The position numbers and the translations under genes were made by a program. From contig JBATDG010000087.1 in the NCBI GenBank assembly GCA_049663345.1, positions 34,520 to 98,519 of the forward strand: a stretch of DNA of 64,000 bases. Reading direction: 5' to 3'. The notes below the pieces were generated by a model that saw only the letters and a list, made by a program, of their open reading frames with translations, did no database searches and was not told the origin of the DNA. This stretch comes from SZUA-365 sp049663345. GTDB taxonomy: Bacteria; Bacteroidota; Ignavibacteria; SZUA-365. Positions 61,088-64,000 of this stretch are shown here, piece after piece; position 1 is the first letter of the stretch; each line of letters opens with the position of its first letter.

Positions 61088-61947
61088 CAGTTATCCTTTC
61101 TGCAGATCAGATACCAGGTCGGATTGAACCAGGTGTTGAAGAGTCCGGGCTCATCGCTCACGAGCCGGAGGACGAAATTTTTCAGGCCGCTGCTCTTCAG
61201 CAGCGATACCATTCGGAGGTGTCCTGTACTCCAAACCAGAGCTTCCGGACGAACAAAAAGCATTTGCGCCATCTGGCGGTTGATAAACGAGGCGTGGAGG
61301 CCGCTGTGCTTCAGCAGTCCGGTGAGTTCCGGGAAGCTGAACAGCTGCGCCAGATCTTCACGATCGGCATCGGCAGGACGCTTTTTCCTGAGCAGCGGAC
61401 GCAATTTCTCACGCGTCTTCAGGCTGGCAAACGGCAGTCCGAAATGCGGATCGGAAACAATGTTGGAAAGGGCTTTCCGGTTCGGCGTGCTGAGGTAGAG
61501 CAGTCCTTCCGGCGTCAGTACTCGCGTGATTTCCTCAAGCACGCGCGATGGATCAACGACATGCTCGAGCACATCCTGCAGCACGATGGCATCGAAAGAC
61601 GCATCCGGATACGGCAGTTCATCCAGAGCCGTCAGATCGGTTTCGATGTCCGGCAGACTTTCATTCAGTGCAGCGATGCGGTCGGGATCGCAATCCACGG
61701 CTATGACATCCGCGCCGCGGGCGTAGAGCGCCGCGCTGGTCCCGCCGACGCCGCATCCGGCGTCCAGCACAACAGCGCCGTCGATGGTCATGAATTCGGA
61801 GAGGGCTCCGCATACCGCATCGCCCCGAAGCCGGGCATGATCGATGGCACGCTGCCAACGATCATAGTTCGGATGCGTGTTGTCGAGAGTGTATGTCGAT
61901 TCGAATGTCGTTTCTATCACGGGATTACCAACGCGGCGGTTTGACAA
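61087..61947 (-). CDS. SAM-dependent methyltransferase (class I)
   Basis: 286 aa if TTG 61947 is the start; GTG 61920 (four bases past the stop of the preceding gene) is an alternative, and no ATG fits. Motif I VLDAGCGVGGTSAAL, motif II VIAVDCDPDRI, then FDAIVLQDVLEHVVDPSRVLEEITRVLTPEG. Methyltransferase type 11 fold; probably O-methylates a sugar or lipid given the glycosyltransferase neighbours. Confidence 0.8.
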   Translation of the reverse strand: MSNRRVGNPVIETTFESTYTLDNTHPNYDRWQRAIDHARLRGDAVCGALSEFMTIDGAVVLDAGCGVGGTSAALYARGADVIAVDCDPDRIAALNESLPDIETDLTALDELPYPDASFDAIVLQDVLEHVVDPSRVLEEITRVLTPEGLLYLSTPNRKALSNIVSDPHFGLPFASLKTREKLRPLLRKKRPADADREDLAQLFSFPELTGLLKHSGLHASFINRQMAQMLFVRPEALVWSTGHLRMVSLLKSSGLKNFVLRLVSDEPGLFNTWFNPTWYLICRKDN

Positions 61948-63034
61948 AAGACGTGAAACCGGTCAATGTTGAAAAGAAAATATGGAATCCTTCCCAAAAC
62001 GCAAGACGAAATCTGCCGGCCTTGCTTTCATTCCAACGAAATGCATGCTGCAGAAAGCCCACATCATACCACAATTTCCAAAACCACAAGATGAGTGGGA
62101 TCACCCGTTCCGGCCCCTGGATGAAGATAGTGAGGGCGATTACTGCGAGGGGGGTGAGTCCTTCGCTGATGACGAACAACGCGAGCAGAATAGCGGCACG
62201 GCCTCGATAGGCGGCGGATACGCGATAGTGGCGGAGCTTCTGCCTGAAAAGATCTCTCCAGGTTTCCAGTGCTGGTGAAACAACTATGGCGTCCTGCTGC
62301 ACACAGACTCCAACGCTTGCGCCATGCCGCAGCATCTGCTGCAGCAGTAAATCATCATCGCCGCCGAGGTGAGCGTAGATCGAAGGGAGGCCTCCGCATT
62401 TTTCGTACATCGTGCGCGAAAATGCCCAGCTGCGGCCGCTCGCCATATACGGAAAACCGGAAGCAGCAGCGGCGACGGCAAGCGTGGCTGTGCGCCGTGA
62501 TTCGAATGCCGCATACGCCGAGGCGCCGCCTTTTCCGGCGGAGAGCGGTGCGAGTCCAATCACAGCATCAATGCCTTCCGCAAATGCGGATACCATGCCG
62601 CGGATCCACGATGAACGGGGAATGCAATCTGCATCGGTGAATAGCAGGAGTTCATGCGACGCGGCCATGATCCCGGCATGGAGCGCATGCTTCTTGGGTG
62701 AAACTCCATCGGGTACCGCATCGATACGGAGAATGCTCAAGGGCAGAGACTCGCTATATCGGAGTGTAGAGTCCGCTGTTCCGTCATTGGAGCGATCATC
62801 CACGATGATGATTTCGAGCAGCTCGCGCGGATAGTCCTGCGCCTCGAGTGCATCGAGCAGTTTCGGCAGCGTCCCGCATTCATTGTGCGCGGCGACGATG
62901 ACCGAGACCGGCCTGAGCTCAATGCGTACGGGCGGCTTTCTCAATGCCCGCATCCATCCCCGATACGTGAAGACGAAGAAGGCTGAACTGAGCACGGCGC
63001 ATAATACGGCGATTATCTGGAGGACGATGATCAT
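61925..63034 (-). CDS. Family 2 glycosyltransferase, membrane-anchored
   Basis: 369 aa. GT2 motifs: VSVIVAAHNECGTLPKLLDALEAQ, IIVDDRSNDGT, FTDADCIPRSSW (DxD-like) and LGGDDDLLLQQML (equivalent of QxxRW region). A transmembrane helix at residues ~3-25 and two more near the C-terminus anchor it. Inverting transfer from a nucleotide sugar is the family reaction. Overlaps the flippase-like gene upstream by 4 bp and the methyltransferase downstream. Confidence 0.87.
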   Translation of the reverse strand: MIIVLQIIAVLCAVLSSAFFVFTYRGWMRALRKPPVRIELRPVSVIVAAHNECGTLPKLLDALEAQDYPRELLEIIIVDDRSNDGTADSTLRYSESLPLSILRIDAVPDGVSPKKHALHAGIMAASHELLLFTDADCIPRSSWIRGMVSAFAEGIDAVIGLAPLSAGKGGASAYAAFESRRTATLAVAAAASGFPYMASGRSWAFSRTMYEKCGGLPSIYAHLGGDDDLLLQQMLRHGASVGVCVQQDAIVVSPALETWRDLFRQKLRHYRVSAAYRGRAAILLALFVISEGLTPLAVIALTIFIQGPERVIPLILWFWKLWYDVGFLQHAFRWNESKAGRFRLAFWEGFHIFFSTLTGFTSFVKPPRW

Positions 63035-63999
63035 GACGGAATCTCTTTCGCATCGCGGACGGCGCGCAGCATCGGCGGGGTCAGCCAGGCATTGGCGACC
63101 AGGCGTCCCGTCACGAGCGCGATGGCGGCAGCGACGGCTCCGACCGCATCGAAAACCATGATGGCGATCGCGAGCGTGACGATGATGAAGCCGACTTCAA
63201 GTATGGTGGCCAGCGTTACCGGCCCCGTGCGTTTTGTTGCAACGAGCACCGAACGCTGGAATGAAAGCAGGACGGAGGTCCCGGGGATCAGCACCAGTAT
63301 CTGCGCTGGGAGGACGGCGAATAATGCGAGCAGCGGGGACAAACCGGACAGATCGAGGAACCAGAAATCCGCCAGCGGTGTCATGGTGATGAGCGCCAGT
63401 CCTGTGATCGCCGCGACTCCGAGTCCCACCGCGAAATTCCGCACCACTGCGAAATGCTCCATGTGTTTGCCGAAGCGCGCAATGGCGACTTCCTGATAGG
63501 ACAGTCCGAAACTGCGGAAAATAAAGACGAGGGAGTTGATTACAGGCATCACAGCGAGTGATTCCAGCGGCATGCGCGATTGTCCGAGAAAGAACGTAAT
63601 CATCGGATGCACTCCCAGAGCGAGCATCGATGTCATCGCGAGGGGATAGTAGAAAGTGAAGATGGATCGGTAGCTCATGGCGGGAGCGGGATCATCAACG
63701 CTGTTGAGCAGACGGCGCACGGTGCTGTGCACCATCACTCGGCTTGCCGCTGCCTCGATGCTCACGCCGGCCGAAAGTGCCACCGCTCCGACAGCAGCTC
63801 CCGGAAGATCCGTGTACATCACAGCCAGCAGTGCAGTACCCGCCATGGAACCGAGCCGCACGATGGTGCCGTAAGCGACGCGGCGCGTGAGGTTGTGGCG
63901 GATGAGCAGTCCCTGATAAAAGCGTCGGAATCCGATCGCACCAGGCCAGGGAAGCAGGATGGCCGTCGCGAGATGCGTCAACCGGGCGACCTCCACGGG
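63031..63999 (-). CDS. Polysaccharide flippase-like multi-pass membrane protein (partial)
   Basis: At least 322 aa; the frame is open to the window edge, so the N-terminal part is missing. About nine or ten hydrophobic helices resemble the MATE/Wzx (MOP) superfamily, for example YPLAMTSMLALGVHPMITFFLGQSRMPLESLAVMPVINSLVF and VLLSFQRSVLVATKRTGPV. A GTG at 63996 could be read as a start but would give a shortened protein. Likely exports lipid-linked saccharides made by the downstream genes. Confidence 0.65.
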   Translation of the reverse strand, partial: PVEVARLTHLATAILLPWPGAIGFRRFYQGLLIRHNLTRRVAYGTIVRLGSMAGTALLAVMYTDLPGAAVGAVALSAGVSIEAAASRVMVHSTVRRLLNSVDDPAPAMSYRSIFTFYYPLAMTSMLALGVHPMITFFLGQSRMPLESLAVMPVINSLVFIFRSFGLSYQEVAIARFGKHMEHFAVVRNFAVGLGVAAITGLALITMTPLADFWFLDLSGLSPLLALFAVLPAQILVLIPGTSVLLSFQRSVLVATKRTGPVTLATILEVGFIIVTLAIAIMVFDAVGAVAAAIALVTGRLVANAWLTPPMLRAVRDAKEIPS

Positions 64000-64000
64000 C

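Noticed and set aside
60032..61498. Long forward open frame (488 codons) opposite the radical SAM and methyltransferase genes
   Set aside because: Antisense to two clear enzyme genes with intact motifs; the translation has no recognisable domain and crosses the gene boundary.
1..64000. tRNA, rRNA, CRISPR array, insertion sequence or prophage
   Set aside because: I looked through the intergenic gaps and gene set and found no cloverleaf-like sequence, direct-repeat/spacer array, transposase or integrase.

Overview
The window looks like a chromosomal segment of a diderm bacterium of the FCB assemblage, most likely a Chlorobi/Ignavibacteria/Kapabacteria-type lineage. The main reasons are several secreted proteins ending in a 'YPNPFNPST'-like C-terminal module (the sorting domain used by type IX secretion in this group), a TonB-dependent receptor with a carboxypeptidase-regulatory-like plug extension, outer-membrane maintenance genes (lptB, mlaE) and moderately GC-rich coding DNA with dense short operons. 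The lineage call is inference from family content; no rRNA gene is present. I saw no tRNA, rRNA, CRISPR array, transposase or phage gene.

Layout. 1-4.1 kb: a membrane glycosyltransferase with TPR tail (+), then a CBS-pair protein and a histidine-ammonia-lyase-type enzyme (-). 4.2-4.5 kb: a 16-bp minisatellite leading into the promoter and probable operator of a GbsR/MarR-type regulator. 4.5-9.5 kb: the regulator, then a compact set of KAS III-like protein, sodium:solute symporter, acyl-CoA ligase and MaoC hydratase. 9.6-13 kb: IPT/TIG lipoprotein, a predicted outer-membrane barrel and a lipoprotein alpha/beta hydrolase. 13-24.6 kb: mostly minus-strand envelope and secreted proteins (ABM-domain membrane protein, CocE-type hydrolase, lipoprotein, TonB receptor, TIGR03790-like protein, M14 carboxypeptidase), then a HAD phosphatase and an SDR.

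24.7-39.2 kb is the most unusual part. A sigma54-type response regulator and a kinase with one receiver and ten PAS domains are followed by two tandem cassettes. Each cassette has a conserved 19-nt block with a palindrome, a sigma54-like promoter, a large secreted protein with a C-terminal sorting module, a hairpin, a small orphan copy of the sorting module without signal peptide, and a terminator of the same family. A second response regulator follows, which has lost exactly the sigma54-contacting GAFTGA loop, with its own PAS kinase. I read this as one regulatory island in which sigma54-dependent control, and perhaps antagonism by the loop-less regulator, governs duplicated secreted proteins. 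The second large gene carries a frameshift.

39.3-45.2 kb: housekeeping and transport (Mrp/ApbC, NifU-like scaffold, NAD kinase, thioredoxin-like protein, OPT transporter, PqqD-like protein). 45.3-52 kb: an MFS transporter and a partner-switching module on the minus strand (two SpoIIE-type phosphatases, RsbW-like kinase, STAS antagonist) split by a purine-rich low-complexity tract. 52-56.4 kb: OppF/DppF-type ATPase, a MEMO-family protein with an extra N-terminal PqqD-like domain, TatD, LptB and ApaG, as a mostly overlapping plus-strand operon. 56.5-64 kb, minus strand: ClpC, MlaE, then a surface-polysaccharide-like operon (flippase-like membrane protein cut by the window edge, family 2 glycosyltransferase, methyltransferase, radical SAM/SPASM protein) with overlapping genes.
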